Shown here: one piece after another, positions 10,253 through 20,703 of the stretch
Position numbering within the stretch: position 1 is the stretch's first letter
How the letters are laid out: every line of letters begins with the position of its first letter
Position numbers and translations under genes: made by a program
From: Manihot esculenta
Lineage: Eukaryota > Streptophyta > Magnoliopsida > Malpighiales > Euphorbiaceae
Assembly (NCBI RefSeq): GCF_001659605.2
Contig: NC_035172.2
Coordinates: 19,283,051 to 19,347,050 of the forward strand
Length of the DNA: 64,000 nucleotides
Reading direction: 5' to 3'
The notes under the pieces: generated by a model
Seen by the model: only the letters and a program-made list of their open reading frames with translations
Databases searched by the model: none
Told to the model about the DNA's origin: nothing

Positions 10253-12886
10253 ACTTTCAGAAAGGTAGAGATCAACATACCACTGCTAGATGCTGTCAAG
10301 CAAATTCCTAGATATGCCAAATTTCTGAAGGAATTGTGCACTAATAGAAGGAAGCTTGCAGAAAGAGAAAAAGTAAGTGTAGGTGAGGTAGTTACTGCTG
10401 TTATTAAAAGAGAACTCCCTACCAAATGCAAGGACAAAGGTATGTTTGCTATCTCTTGCAAAATTGGGAATGTTGGTATCAAGAAAGCCATGTGTGATCT
10501 TGGTGCATCTATTAATGTCATGTCTCTCTCCATCTATAAATCTCTCAATGCATGTGCACTAAAAGAAACAAGAGTTGTGATACAATTGGCTGATAGATCT
10601 GTGGTATATCCCATAAGTGTTCTAGAAGATGTCTTAGTCCAAGTAGATGAACTTGTCTTTCCTGCTAATTTTTATGTGATTGACACTAAGGAAGATAGTT
10701 ACAATACTAGTTCTGACATTCTTCTTGGACGTCCTTTCTTGAGTACTGCTAGAACTAAAATAGATGTGCATGATGGTACTCTTACCATGGAATTTGAAGG
10801 GGAAGTCATTAAGTACAATGTGTATGATGCCATGAAATATCCACATGATATGTCCCCTGTTTATGGTCTTGATATTATTGATTGTTTAAGCCAAGATGTG
10901 TTTAATGAAAATCAAGATTCTGTTCAAGATGATGATCTTTGCAGGGTTGAAAATTTGAAACTAAAAGAAACAATCTGCAGCATTCAGCAAGTGGAGATCA
11001 AGCAGACAGAAGACATTCGGCCGCCGAACCCTATTGCTCCTCAGGAACCAGATTCTGTCGCAACACTTCAGGAAAACACTGTGCAGGAAGAAAGCATTCT
11101 TCGGCCGTCGAACATTTTTCGGCCATCGAACCCCACTGACTTGCGGAAGCCGAATCCATCGCCAAAGCTCACTCCGCAAACTGAAGAACTTCGGCCGCCG
11201 AACCTAGCACATTTTCGGCCGCCGAACCTCTCCCAGCAGCCCCCATCGCAAGCAAGCCCTTCTAATCCATCTTTGCAACAACCTTCAGATCTAAAACTTC
11301 TTCCAGACCATCTGAAATACATGTATTTGGGAGCAAACAAGACACTACCAGTAATAGCGTCCAATGAATTGAGCCAACAAGAAGAAGCAAGCCTCTTGAA
11401 AGTACTACAGAAACACAAAGGAGCCATAGGATGGACTATTGATGACATAAAGGGTATTTCCCCCTCCACATGCATGCATAGAATTCACATGGAGGATGAG
11501 TGCAAGCCAGTCAGAGATGCTCAAAGAAGACTAAACCCACCTATGATGGAGGTAGTGAAAAAAGAGATAGTCAAGCTCCTTGATGCAGGCATCATATACC
11601 CAATCTCTGATAGCAAATGGGTGAGCCCTGTACATGTAGTTCCAAAGAAAACGGGAATTACCATTGTTCCAAATGCTGAAGGGGAACTTGTCCCCACTAG
11701 AGTCCAGAATGGATGGAGGGTATGCATGGACTATAGGAAGCTTAATGCTGCAACAAGGAAGGACCACTTCCCACTACCTTTCATTGATCAAATGTTAGAA
11801 AGGCTTGCAGGTAAATCTCACTATTGTTGTCTTGATGGTTATTCAGGTTTTTACCAAATCCCAGTTGCTCCAGAGGACCAAGAGAAGACTACCTTCACTT
11901 GTCCTTTTGGCACTTTTGCCTTTAGAAGAATGCCATTTGGACTATGCAATGCACATGCCACTTTTCAACGATGCATGATGAGCATATTTTCTGACTATGT
12001 GGGTAAGACAATTGAGGTATTTATGGATGACTTCACTGTTCATGGAAATTCTTTTGATGAATGCCTTACCAATTTAGAAAAGATCTTGCAAAGATGCATT
12101 GAGACTAACCTTGTGCTTAATTATGAAAAATGCCATTTTATGGTTAATCAAGGTATGGTCTTAGGACATGTTGTTTCAGCTAAGGGCATTGAAGTGGACA
12201 AAGCTAAGGTGGATACCATCAAAAATCTACCTTACCCCATAAACGTCAAAGACATTCAATCATTCCTTGGCCACGCAGGATTCTATAGAAGATTCATCAA
12301 GGATTTCTCAAAAATCACTTTGCCATTATGCAGATTGCTCCAACAAGATGTAACATTTGATTTTGATGCAGATTGCAAAAAGGCGTTTAATTTGATTAAA
12401 GAGTTGCTTGTGACTGCCCCAATTATTCAAGGGCCTGATTGGAACCTGCCATTTGAAATCATGTGTGATGCAAGCAACTATGCAGTAGGAGCAGTCTTGG
12501 GGCAACGTGTGGGAAACTCCCCCCATGTCATTCACTATGCCTCTCGCACATTGGATTATGCACAAAGCAACTATACAACAACTGAAAAAGAACTCTTGGC
12601 AGTTGTATTTGCTTTGGAAAAATTCAGACCATATCTTTTGGGAACCAAAGTCATTGTCTATTCTGACCATGCAGCCTTGCGATATTTGATCAAGAAAAAA
12701 GAAGCAAAACCAAGGCTCATTAGGTGGATTCTACTTCTACAAGAATTTGATCTTGAGATAAGAGACAAGAAGGGCAAAGAAAACCTTGTGGCAGACCACC
12801 TCAGCCGACTTCCATATAGTTCTACACCACGCCCAGTCAAAGAAGAGTTCCCAGACGAACATCTGTTCGTCACTCACTCTGCCTAA
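10253..12886 (+). CDS. pol of A: protease, RT and RNase H, no integrase
   Basis: Open for 877 codons in the gag frame, after the last gag stop, to a TAA at 12884-12886. The domains run in order. The aspartic protease has DLGAS at 10496 onward and ILLGRPFLSTARTKIDV. A linker follows with three perfect TTCGGCCGCCGAA words (11026, 11190 and 11214) read as RPPN. The RT catalytic box FMDD is at 12020-12031. RNase H shows FEIMCDASNYAVGAVLG and [13 protein letters not shown]. The protein ends at EEFPDEHLFVTHSA, exactly where E continues into integrase. All catalytic motifs that are present look intact. It would copy RNA into DNA but could not integrate it unaided. Confidence 0.93.
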   Translation, partial: TFRKVEINIPLLDAVKQIPRYAKFLKELCTNRRKLAEREKVSVGEVVTAVIKRELPTKCKDKGMFAISCKIGNVGIKKAMCDLGASINVMSLSIYKSLNACALKETRVVIQLADRSVVYPISVLEDVLVQVDELVFPANFYVIDTKEDSYNTSSDILLGRPFLSTARTKIDVHDGTLTMEFEGEVIKYNVYDAMKYPHDMSPVYGLDIIDCLSQDVFNENQDSVQDDDLCRVENLKLKETICSIQQVEIKQTEDIRPPNPIAPQEPDSVATLQENTVQEESILRPSNIFRPSNPTDLRKPNPSPKLTPQTEELRPPNLAHFRPPNLSQQPPSQASPSNPSLQQPSDLKLLPDHLKYMYLGANKTLPVIASNELSQQEEASLLKVLQKHKGAIGWTIDDIKGISPSTCMHRIHMEDECKPVRDAQRRLNPPMMEVVKKEIVKLLDAGIIYPISDSKWVSPVHVVPKKTGITIVPNAEGELVPTRVQNGWRVCMDYRKLNAATRKDHFPLPFIDQMLERLAGKSHYCCLDGYSGFYQIPVAPEDQEKTTFTCPFGTFAFRRMPFGLCNAHATFQRCMMSIFSDYVGKTIEVFMDDFTVHGNSFDECLTNLEKILQRCIETNLVLNYEKCHFMVNQGMVLGHVVSAKGIEVDKAKVDTIKNLPYPINVKDIQSFLGHAGFYRRFIKDFSKITLPLCRLLQQDVTFDFDADCKKAFNLIKELLVTAPIIQGPDWNLPFEIMCDASNYAVGAVLGQRVGNSPHVIHYASRTLDYAQSNYTTTEKELLAVVFALEKFRPYLLGTKVIVYSDHAALRYLIKKKEAKPRLIRWILLLQEFDLEIRDKKGKENLVADHLSRLPYSSTPRPVKEEFPDEHLFVTHSA

Positions 12887-12980
12887 AGTGATCATGCTAA
12901 GCACACCACACCCCAGGGAAGTACTCAGTTTCTTTTGTTCTCTTCTCTCTTCTTCTCCTCTCCTCTTCCCTTTTCTTTTA

Positions 12981-13014
12981 CATTGGGGACAATGCATGAT
13001 TTAAGTGTGGGGGT
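12981..13014 (+). promoter_or_regulatory. Internal second GTGGGGGT tract of A
   Basis: ATTGGGGACAATG followed by AAGTGTGGGGGT, nearly the same purine core as the true polypurine tract about 940 bases downstream. The equivalent pair exists in E (37369-37402) and C (20588-20624, minus strand). Confidence 0.6.
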
Positions 13015-13910
13015 GCATATCTCTTCTCTTTTCTTCTTCTTCTTTTCCTTCTTCTCCTTCTCTTCTCTTCTTCTGCGATTTTTCATGCTTTCAGACGATG
13101 CAAAAATTTTTTCCTTTCAGTTTTAAATTTCTTTCAAGTTAATTAGCCACAGTTAAATTTTAATTTGCTTATGCTTTCAATAAAACACACACAACCACAA
13201 CCATCTTCTTCTTTTTGGTTTGCTCTACTCAAACTGATGAACTATGTTGGATGAGTTTTTCTTTCCATGACCCCATTGATGTGATAACTCTTTAAACTTA
13301 TGTTGAATCACTTGCAGTGAGTTGTATTCATGTTTGAGAATTGCCTTTTGAATTGAATCTTTGAGTTTGCCATTGTGAAAAATATATTGATGACCCTCAA
13401 TTGATTGAGAATAAATTAAAGTTGTGTGAATGAACTTAATATGACTTGATTTAGCAATTGGTGATAATTTGCCCAAATCATTGAGAGAAAGAAAATTCAG
13501 CAAAGGCAAAGACCTCAAAAGCACAAATTGAAAATTGTTTCAATGGTCAAAAGACTATGAACAAGGCAAGTAGCCACTTGGATAGGTGACCAACTGAAAA
13601 ATATAAACCATGACATCAAAAATAGGTTGGTGACCTTTCCAAGCAAGATCTAAAGTGCAAAAGCCTGAATAAAGTACTTCAAGGTAAGGGCAAGTCAATC
13701 CAAAAGCTAGAAAAAGTCTTAACAAATTAATGTGCATGTCTCTCTTGAGGAAAACAAATCCTAGCCATGGTAAGCAAAGGGAAACAAGGAAAGGGGGTAA
13801 GTAATCTTCATGCATATATTCTTCACTGCAATGCTTCAAATTAGGTGTCTAGAGTAAGAGCTTAAGTGGAAATAAGGATCTAGAGGAAGAAAGCTTATTT
13901 GACTATGTTT

Positions 13911-13932
13911 TTTTGCTTGAGGACAAGCAAAA
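13911..13932 (+). other. Hairpin ahead of the polypurine tract (A)
   Basis: A perfect 9-bp stem, TTTTGCTTG and CAAGCAAAA, with loop AGGA, ending a few bases before the polypurine tract. The same hairpin is present in E at 38260-38277 (7 bp) and in C at 19568-19587 (8 bp). Confidence 0.7.
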
Positions 13933-13951
13933 GCTTAAGTGTGGGGGTATT

Positions 13952-15785
13952 TGATAGAGCATATTTTAGTACATATTTTCATGGTCTTATTGATGTTTAT
14001 TTGCACCTATTCTACCTAATTTTGTGGTTTTAATCATGTTTTGCAAGTATTAGGTGTGAAGAAACAATTTGGAGAAAATGCTCTTAAAAGTACCAAAAGA
14101 GGCCAAAATTAGAGAAGCAACCTTCGGAGGCAACTTTCGGAAGCCAAAACTCAGTCACCTTCGGCGGCAACCTTCGGCGGCCGAATGAGGACTCCAGAGA
14201 CGAAAGTGGACCACCTTCGGCGGCAACCTTCGGCGGCCGAACCATGCAGACAGAGATGAAAGTCCACTACCTTCGGCCCCCGAATCCCAACCTTCGGCCG
14301 CCGAACCTCCAAAAATCCAGCCTCCGAAACTCAACTTAGGCAGCCGAAAATACGCTCTATTGCACTCCTTCCTTATTCAAGAAGCCAGATCCCAAGTTGC
14401 CATATTTGAGGAGCCAAATAAGGGAAATATCTTGAGATCCAAATCTTCAATATTCACATTCAATTATTGGATTTCAAGATCCCCCTTATTAAGGAAAGAA
14501 GATCCAAAGATCACATGCTTCCTACTTAGTGTCATGCACATTCAAAATTCAAAAGGAGTTTTCCCCTTCCTTATTAGTGCATGGGCAGCCTCTTAACTAT
14601 TTGGGCAACATCCTGGAGACCTAGGGCAGCAAGTAAAAAGACCAAAGAGCCCCCACTTGCCTTCCATCACATGCAACTCGTTTTTGCCTTCATACATGCA
14701 CAAACAAGGCACATGCAACACCAAGGACACTTTGGACAGCCTCTAAAAGTCTCCTGGACTTCCATGAAACCCTAGGCAGCCTTCCAAGACATATTTAAAG
14801 GCCTCAAGAAGACAAGAAGCCAAGTTTTTCATTCTCCCAAAATCGGCAAGGCCTCTCAAAGGCTCTTTCCACACTTTTGTTCATCTTTTGCTTTCTTCTC
14901 TTTAATTTTCTGTTTGGTTCAGCCATGAGTGGCTGAAACCTTCTCTCTAGTTGAAGTTTAGTTGAAACTAAGGTTGTTTAAAAGGTTGTGAGATCTGAAC
15001 ATAAAGTGTTTGATTTTGGTTTATTCAATATCCATGCAATTGTGCTTTGATTCTAAGATTGCTTTGTTATTTTGATCAAATTGGCCACTTGACTCTTAAT
15101 TGCAAAGTTAATTGATTGTTGGATTAGGATATTTGTTAGTCCGTAATTGCTGGAAATATTCTGTCCATAGAACACTTGGTGTGAAAACCCAAGAAATTGC
15201 ATGATCTAACATCATTTCATGCGTTTGAGTAGTTAGGGTTTGGATCTTTCTTGTTCTTCATGCAATTGGCAATTGTTTTGATGCCTATGGCCCAAGGACG
15301 TTCCTTGGCAATTTGTTAATTAGTAATTGGTTAGAGGACGTTCCCTAATCAGTTTGTTCATAAGGAAAGACATGGTGGTGAGAAGCGTCTTCCACCCCCA
15401 TAACCAACCTATTGAATCAATCAAGGTAACCATGTTTCAATGATCAACCCAAACAACTGAAGTTGATCCATACCTTCAACTAGACCTTTCTCTTATTGAT
15501 TTCTCTCTTATTTTAGACTACTTACTGTTTTAATTGCTTTTATTAGTTGTTAATCAAATCATCTCAAAACCCCCCTTTTTTTTACTTTTCTTGCACTTTA
15601 TCTTTGTTCTACTTTCGATAACTTGCTTTCCATTGTGTTTTCAATTAGTTCTATTGGTCTTGATTAAGGTAAATAAATAGGTATTCAATTCTCTGTGGAT
15701 ACGATCCTTCACCACTGTCTACAGTTGTAAATTGTAGGTAACCAAGAAGGTTATTTTTGACCGGCTTCGACAACCGCTCCTGTCA
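13952..15785 (+). mobile_element. 3' LTR of A
   Basis: Starts TGATAGAGCATATTTTAG and ends CTCCTGTCA, followed by the target duplication CCCGA. It is near-identical to the 5' LTR. Confidence 0.95.
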
Positions 15786-15790
15786 CCCGA

Positions 15791-16333
15791 CTTGCCCAAA
15801 TCACTGGAGCAGACAGACGTGACAGAGAGTGATCTGCCCAAATCACCAGACCCAGCACCAGAAAATCTGCCCAAATCAGTAAGCAGACAGCAAGCAGTAT
15901 CACAGACAGCAACTACACCAGACCTGAAAACTCTGCCCAGACACCTCAAATATGCCTATTTGGGGGCTGGAAAAACACTTCCAGTCATCATCTCCAACCA
16001 ATTAAGCCAGCAAGAAGAGGACAGCCTCCTAGAAGTGTTGAGAAAGCACAAAGAAGCAATTGGATGGACGTTGGAGGACATAAAAGGCATCTCACCATCA
16101 ACATGCATGCATCAAATACCCATGGAAGAAGAATGCAAACCTGTCCGTAAGGCTCAAAGAAGGCTGAATCCACCAATGATGGAGGTTGTGAAGAAAGAAA
16201 TAGTAAAGCTCCCAGATATTGGGGTGATCTACCCCATTTCTGACAGCAAATGGGTGAGCCCTATCCATGTGGTACCAAAGAAGACTGGGATTACCATTGT
16301 CCTCAATTCTGAAGGGGAGCTAGTACCCACTCG
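15791..16333 (+). pseudogene. pol of E: linker and N-terminal RT
   Basis: The E frame resumes immediately after A's target duplication with DLPKSLEQTD, continuing the repeated DLPKS peptide of the linker. It enters the RT N-terminal region (LKYAYLGAGKTLPVIISNQLS, EAIGWTLEDIKGISPSTCMH, NPPMMEVVKKEIVKL, SKWVSPIHVVPKKTGI). It is cut at PTR by element D, and the remainder of RT resumes at 33475. No stop occurs in this segment. Confidence 0.92.
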
Positions 16334-17777
16334 TGTAATGACCCGGAAACCGGACCTCTATCGGCGCAAGGATCCAGATCGACTTAAGGTCGCCGGGACC
16401 CATAGCAAGCCTAACATACATCCTGTTATACCTGATAAATCCCATACATGATCAAACGATTACATAAAACTTTAAACTTTTCACATATGTACCAAGCTTG
16501 ACCTGTGCATGCACTATAACTGTATACATAAAACCCCTTACTGGTGCCCTCATCAAATGCTCCAGTTGGGTCAACATCTCAAATGTCAAGCCTGGTTCAA
16601 CATGTTTCATCATTAAAACATTACATCAGGATCATGTAAAACAGGGATTTACAATAAACAATAGGGCCAAGCACAATACTAATCCTCATTACAAAACTTT
16701 ACATTACATCATTTTACATTTCATTATATTACATGTCCACTAACACTCTATTACATGACATAACCATGACCATTATCCTTGCTGACTCCCTGAGCTACAT
16801 CTGGTCCTGCAAACATGGGGGTTAGGGGAAGGGGTGAGCTACTAAAGCCTACTGAGCAGAACAATAAAACAATTTATAAGGGTATGCCATCATGAAATGC
16901 ATCACAACACAAGTAAATCACCTTAAGATGGTATTGTCACTAATAGCCCTTTACATATCCAATAAATGTCCGGCCTTCGACGGAGCTCCTCAGGACTTCC
17001 TCTTAAACATATCATAACATGTCCAACTGTGTCAGGGACGATACGGCCACACCTGGTCTTCTCTTACATATTGCCAAGGGCGATATGGCCACACCTGGTC
17101 CTTTCTCACATATACATATTGCCAGGGGCAATACGGCCACACCTGGTCTTTCCATCCCATAACATATCATATCACATCGAGGGCTAATGGATCATCCAAT
17201 AACCATCCACATCAACAATGAATAATGCAATGCGTCATATTCGTGGATTCTAATGCAACAACCTATAAACATGGCAATCATGATGCATGAACATGCTTAA
17301 AAGTTTATTTGCTTTAAATAAAAGAGTTGTGTTCTACTCACCTCTAGCTGACTCTTTACTGACTCTGTAGCAGCTAGCTCACTGCTGACCTCCTCGGTCT
17401 CTCAGGTCCGATCCTACACAGGCGGACTCAAATGAGGGACCAAACATACTCTAACATAACTCTAAACATCTCCCCAAAAACCCCCTAAAACATCACCAAA
17501 ACATGCATAGAAAACATGCAAAGGAAGGCTGGACAGGGCACTTTCGGCGGCAGGTTCGACGGCCGAAAGTCCCTCCAGAGCCGAAAGTCAGGCACTTTCG
17601 GGGGCAGGGTTTGGCGGCCGAAAGTCCTTTCAGAGCCGAAAGTCACCCACTTTAGGGGGCAGGTTCGGCGGCCGAAACTCCCCTCCAGAGCCGAAAGTCC
17701 AAACTTTCGGGGGCGAGTTTAGGCAGCCAAAACTGCCTCCACAGGTAGGTTCAACCGCCGAACATGGCTTCGGCAGC
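16334..17777 (-). mobile_element. 3' LTR of D, outer part
   Basis: Reverse complement of the U5/R side of the Tekay-type LTR. It includes three tandem degenerate units of a CCAGGGGCGATACGGCCACA-like segment (about 17030-17160). The TTCGGCGGCCGAA word array follows at about 17540-17765. It is broken at 17777 by element C. Confidence 0.9.
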
Positions 17778-19547
17778 TGACTCGCGGTTGTCGAAGCCGG
17801 TAAAAAATAACCTCTCTGGTTATCAACAATTTACAACTGCAGATAGTGGTGAAAGGATAGAATCCACAGGGAATTAAGGACTTACCTATTTTCCTTATCA
17901 AGACCAATAAAATAAACTGAAACAAAAATAAATCTGAAAGAGAAATAAACTGAAAGCAAAATAAACTGAAATGAGATAAAACTGAAAGCGGAATAAACTG
18001 GAACGAGATAAAACTGAAACAAAAATAAAACTGAAAGAGAAATAAACGGAAAGCAAAATAAACTGAAAGCGAAATAAACTGAAACGAGATAAAACTGAAA
18101 ACGAGATAAACTCAAAGCGGAATAAAAATAAATTGCAGTAAAAGTAAAATGGGGGGTTTGAGATTGATTTAATTAATCTAAAACTGAAAGCAATAAAAAT
18201 AAAGCAAATAATAAAAATAAAGAGAAATAAATAATAAGAAAGCTCTAGTTGAAGAATTGGATCCACTTCAGTTGTTGGGATTGATCATTGACACTTAGTT
18301 TCTTTTGATTGATTCAATAGATTAGTTATGGAGATGGAAGACGCTTCTCACCACCATGTCTCTCCTTATGATTAAATCAATTAGGGAACGTCCTTTAATT
18401 AATTACTAATTAACAAATTGCCAAGGAACGTCCTTGGGCCTTAGGCATCAAACAATTGTTAATTGCATGAAGAAAGAGAGAGATCCAATCCTAACTACTC
18501 AAACGCATGAGATGTCGTTAGATCATACAATTTCCTTAGTTTTTTACACCAAGTGTTCTTATGTTTGAATAATCCAAGTAATTACGGACTTAAATAATCC
18601 AAACTAACATATTATTACTTTGTAATCAAGAATCAACGTAGATCTAAAGAACAAAGTAATATTGAAATCAAGCATGAAATTGCATGAATATTGAACAACC
18701 AAAAGTTTAACAATGTTTAATCAAGTCTCCCAATCCATAAAACAACTAAAGTATCACCTAGTCTTCAACTAGAATAAAAGATTTCAGCCTCTCATGGCTG
18801 AAACAAAATGAAAAATAAAAGAAAAGAAGAAAGGTAGAAGAAGAGATGTGAATTTCGTAGGTGCCTCCCAAGGGGGGCTTTTAGGGTTGTGTGGAAGCTC
18901 CTTATGTGTCTTTTTATAGTTGAAAGTGCTTCCCTAAGTCATACTTGCTTCCTAATTAGTGAAGAGGCTGCCCAAAGTGCTGAAAAGGAAGGAGTCGCGT
19001 TGCAAATTCTCCGGAAGGAAGGAGGCGCGCGGATCAGGCTTCAGAAGAGGAAGGATGTGCGCGGATTGCAGAAGAGGAAGTGGAGCGCAGTCATTGAATG
19101 CAGAAGGGAAAGAAATCTGTCCAGTCTTTCCTTTTTAGGTGGAGCCTTCGTTTGAATTTTGAATGCTGAATGAAGAAGAGGCAAGTGCATCTCCTTGAAA
19201 TCTTGCTGCCTAAATAGGAAGATATGACTGCTGCAGTGTGTGCACATATTTGAATAAGGAAAGAAAGATCTGCGATTTGAATTTCAAATATTCTTATGAC
19301 TGAGCTTTCCTTATTTGATTTTGCTTCTGCACTTCCCTTATTTGAGGACTTTCCTTTTTTGAAAACTTTCCTTTTCTGAAAATTTTCCTTTTTTGGCACT
19401 TTTTGGCAGTTTTAAGAGCATTTTCGCCAGAATGTCTCTTTACAGCTAATTTCTGCAAAACATTATTAAAACCACAAAATTAGGTAGAAAAGATGTAAAT
19501 AAACATCAATAATATCATGATAAAATGGGCTAAAATATGCTCTGTCA
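17778..19547 (-). mobile_element. 3' LTR of C
   Basis: In element sense it begins TGACAGAGCATATTTTAG and ends GCGAGTCA. U5 contains a tandem array of 14-17 base units based on AAATAAACTGAAAGC (about 17911-18125). A TATA box, reverse complement of 18911-18918, precedes R. The tail GAGTCA differs from the other LTR of the same element, which ends CCTGTCA. Confidence 0.92.
17911..18125 (-). repeat. AAATAAACTGAAAGC tandem array in C LTR
   Basis: More than ten imperfect units of 14-17 bases, alternating ACTGAAAGC and ACTGAAACGAG forms. The array recurs in the other C LTR (about 21982-22195) and in shorter form in I (about 46433-46570). It is absent from the A and G LTRs. Confidence 0.8.
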
Positions 19548-20703
19548 AATACCCCCATACCTAGCCTTTTGCTTGTCCTCAAGCAAACAAACATAGTCAA
19601 ACAAACTCTCCTTTCTTTGATCCTTTATTTCCATTTAAGCTCTTACTCTAGACCCCTATTTTGAATCATTGCAATGAAGAATATATGCATCAAGGTTACT
19701 TACCTCTTTCCTTGTTTCCCTTTACTTACCATGGCTAGAATCTGTTTTACTCAAGAGAGAGATTACACATGCACAAGTTCTTTATTTAGTTAAGACATAT
19801 TATAGCTTTCGGAGTGACTTGCCCTTACCTTGAAGTACTATGTTCAGCCTTTTGCACTTAAATCTTGCTTGAAAAAGTCACCAACCTTTTGACGTGAAGG
19901 TACATATTGGTGATACCCACCCCCAGTTACTCAATTGGTCACATGTCCAAGTGGCTACTAGCTCTGTTCATAGTCTTTTGACCATTGGAACAGTTTTTCA
20001 TTGTGCTTTTGAGGTCTTGCCTTTGCTGAATTTTTCTATCTCAATAAAATGGGCAAATCAACACCAATTGCTAAAACTAAGTCATGTTAAGTTCATTCAC
20101 ACAATTTTCAATTTATTCTCTCAAATGAGTGTCATCAATATATTTTTCACCATGGCAAGCTCAAAGATTCAATTCAAAAGGCAATTCCCAAATATGAATA
20201 CAACTCATTGCAATTGATTCAACATAGGTCTAAAGAGTCATCACATCAATGGGGTCATGGAAAGAAAGCTCATCCAACATAGCTCATCAGTTTGGTAAAG
20301 CCAATCAAAACATAAAATAAAATAAAAATAACAGAAATAAAAATAAAATAAAAATAAAAATAACAGTTCTCCCAATATCCGCAGATAGCCGGGTTGCAAA
20401 AGAAGAGTATCCGCGGATCAGCCGGGTTGCAAAAGAAGAGTATCCACGGATAGCCGGGTTGTGTGCAGCAAAATAAAATAAAAAATAAAATAAAAATGTG
20501 TGTAATAAAATAACTGAAAGGAAAGATGTGTCTAAAGCAAGCTAAAAATTAATGTAAAAAAAAAAATTTAAAAATTCTCAGATCCGTACCCCCACACCTA
20601 AATCATGCATTGTCCTCAATGTATAGGAAACATAAAAGAACAAAAGAAACTAAGTACTCCCCTGGTGTGGTGTTGTATGGTGCGATCCACTTGGCAAGTT
20701 GCC
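19548..20703 (-). other. 3' untranslated region of C
   Basis: No coding potential. In element sense it runs from an AT-rich start, through three ATCCGCGGAT-like words with AGCCGGGTTGC spacers (20378-20460), to the GGACAATG and GTGGGGGT block (20588-20624). After that come the conserved block shared with A and E, the hairpin at 19568-19587 and the polypurine tract next to the LTR. Confidence 0.8.
20378..20465 (-). repeat. ATCCGCGGAT-word triplet in C
   Basis: Three units of TATCCGCGGAT-like sequence, each followed by AGCCGGGTTG and, in two cases, CAAAAGAAGAG. The core is a perfect 10-base palindrome in the middle copy. The same word appears in the ORF of C around 21060-21145. Confidence 0.75.

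Larger units (their letters stand above)
12887..13951 (+). other. 3' untranslated region of A
   Basis: No coding potential. It opens with a pyrimidine-rich stretch, then ATTGGGGACAATGCATG and TAAGTGTGGGGGT (12981-13014). A conserved block follows that can be aligned by eye with E and C, for example CCATGACCCCATTGATG near 13267. A hairpin at 13911-13932 leads into the polypurine tract AAGTGTGGGGGTATT (about 13937-13951) next to the 3' LTR. Integrase and the third ORF would lie just before this region in E. Confidence 0.85.
6712..15785 (+). mobile_element. Element A: young Athila-type element lacking integrase
   Basis: A complete 9,074-bp insertion with LTRs 6712-8546 and 13952-15785 and the target duplication CCCGA at 6707-6711 and 15786-15790. 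By eye the two LTRs differ at about 17 sites in 1,834, roughly 0.9%, mostly transitions, so it is a recent insertion. The internal region has gag, protease, RT and RNase H in one frame but no integrase and no third ORF. It must depend on another element for integration. It sits in the protease-RT linker of E. Confidence 0.96.

Noticed and set aside
12020..12031. FMDD in place of YxDD in RT as a novel active site
   Set aside because: The two catalytic Asp residues are present, and the same box occurs in E and H, with FIDD in B; it is a normal clade variant.
17911..18125. CRISPR-like array of short repeats
   Set aside because: Units are degenerate, with no unique spacers, and lie in plant retrotransposon LTRs.
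17898..18266. Phe/Ser-rich minus-strand frames resembling membrane proteins (also 21966-22334)
   Set aside because: They are read from the AAATAAACTGAAAGC tandem array and adjacent LTR, not from a gene.
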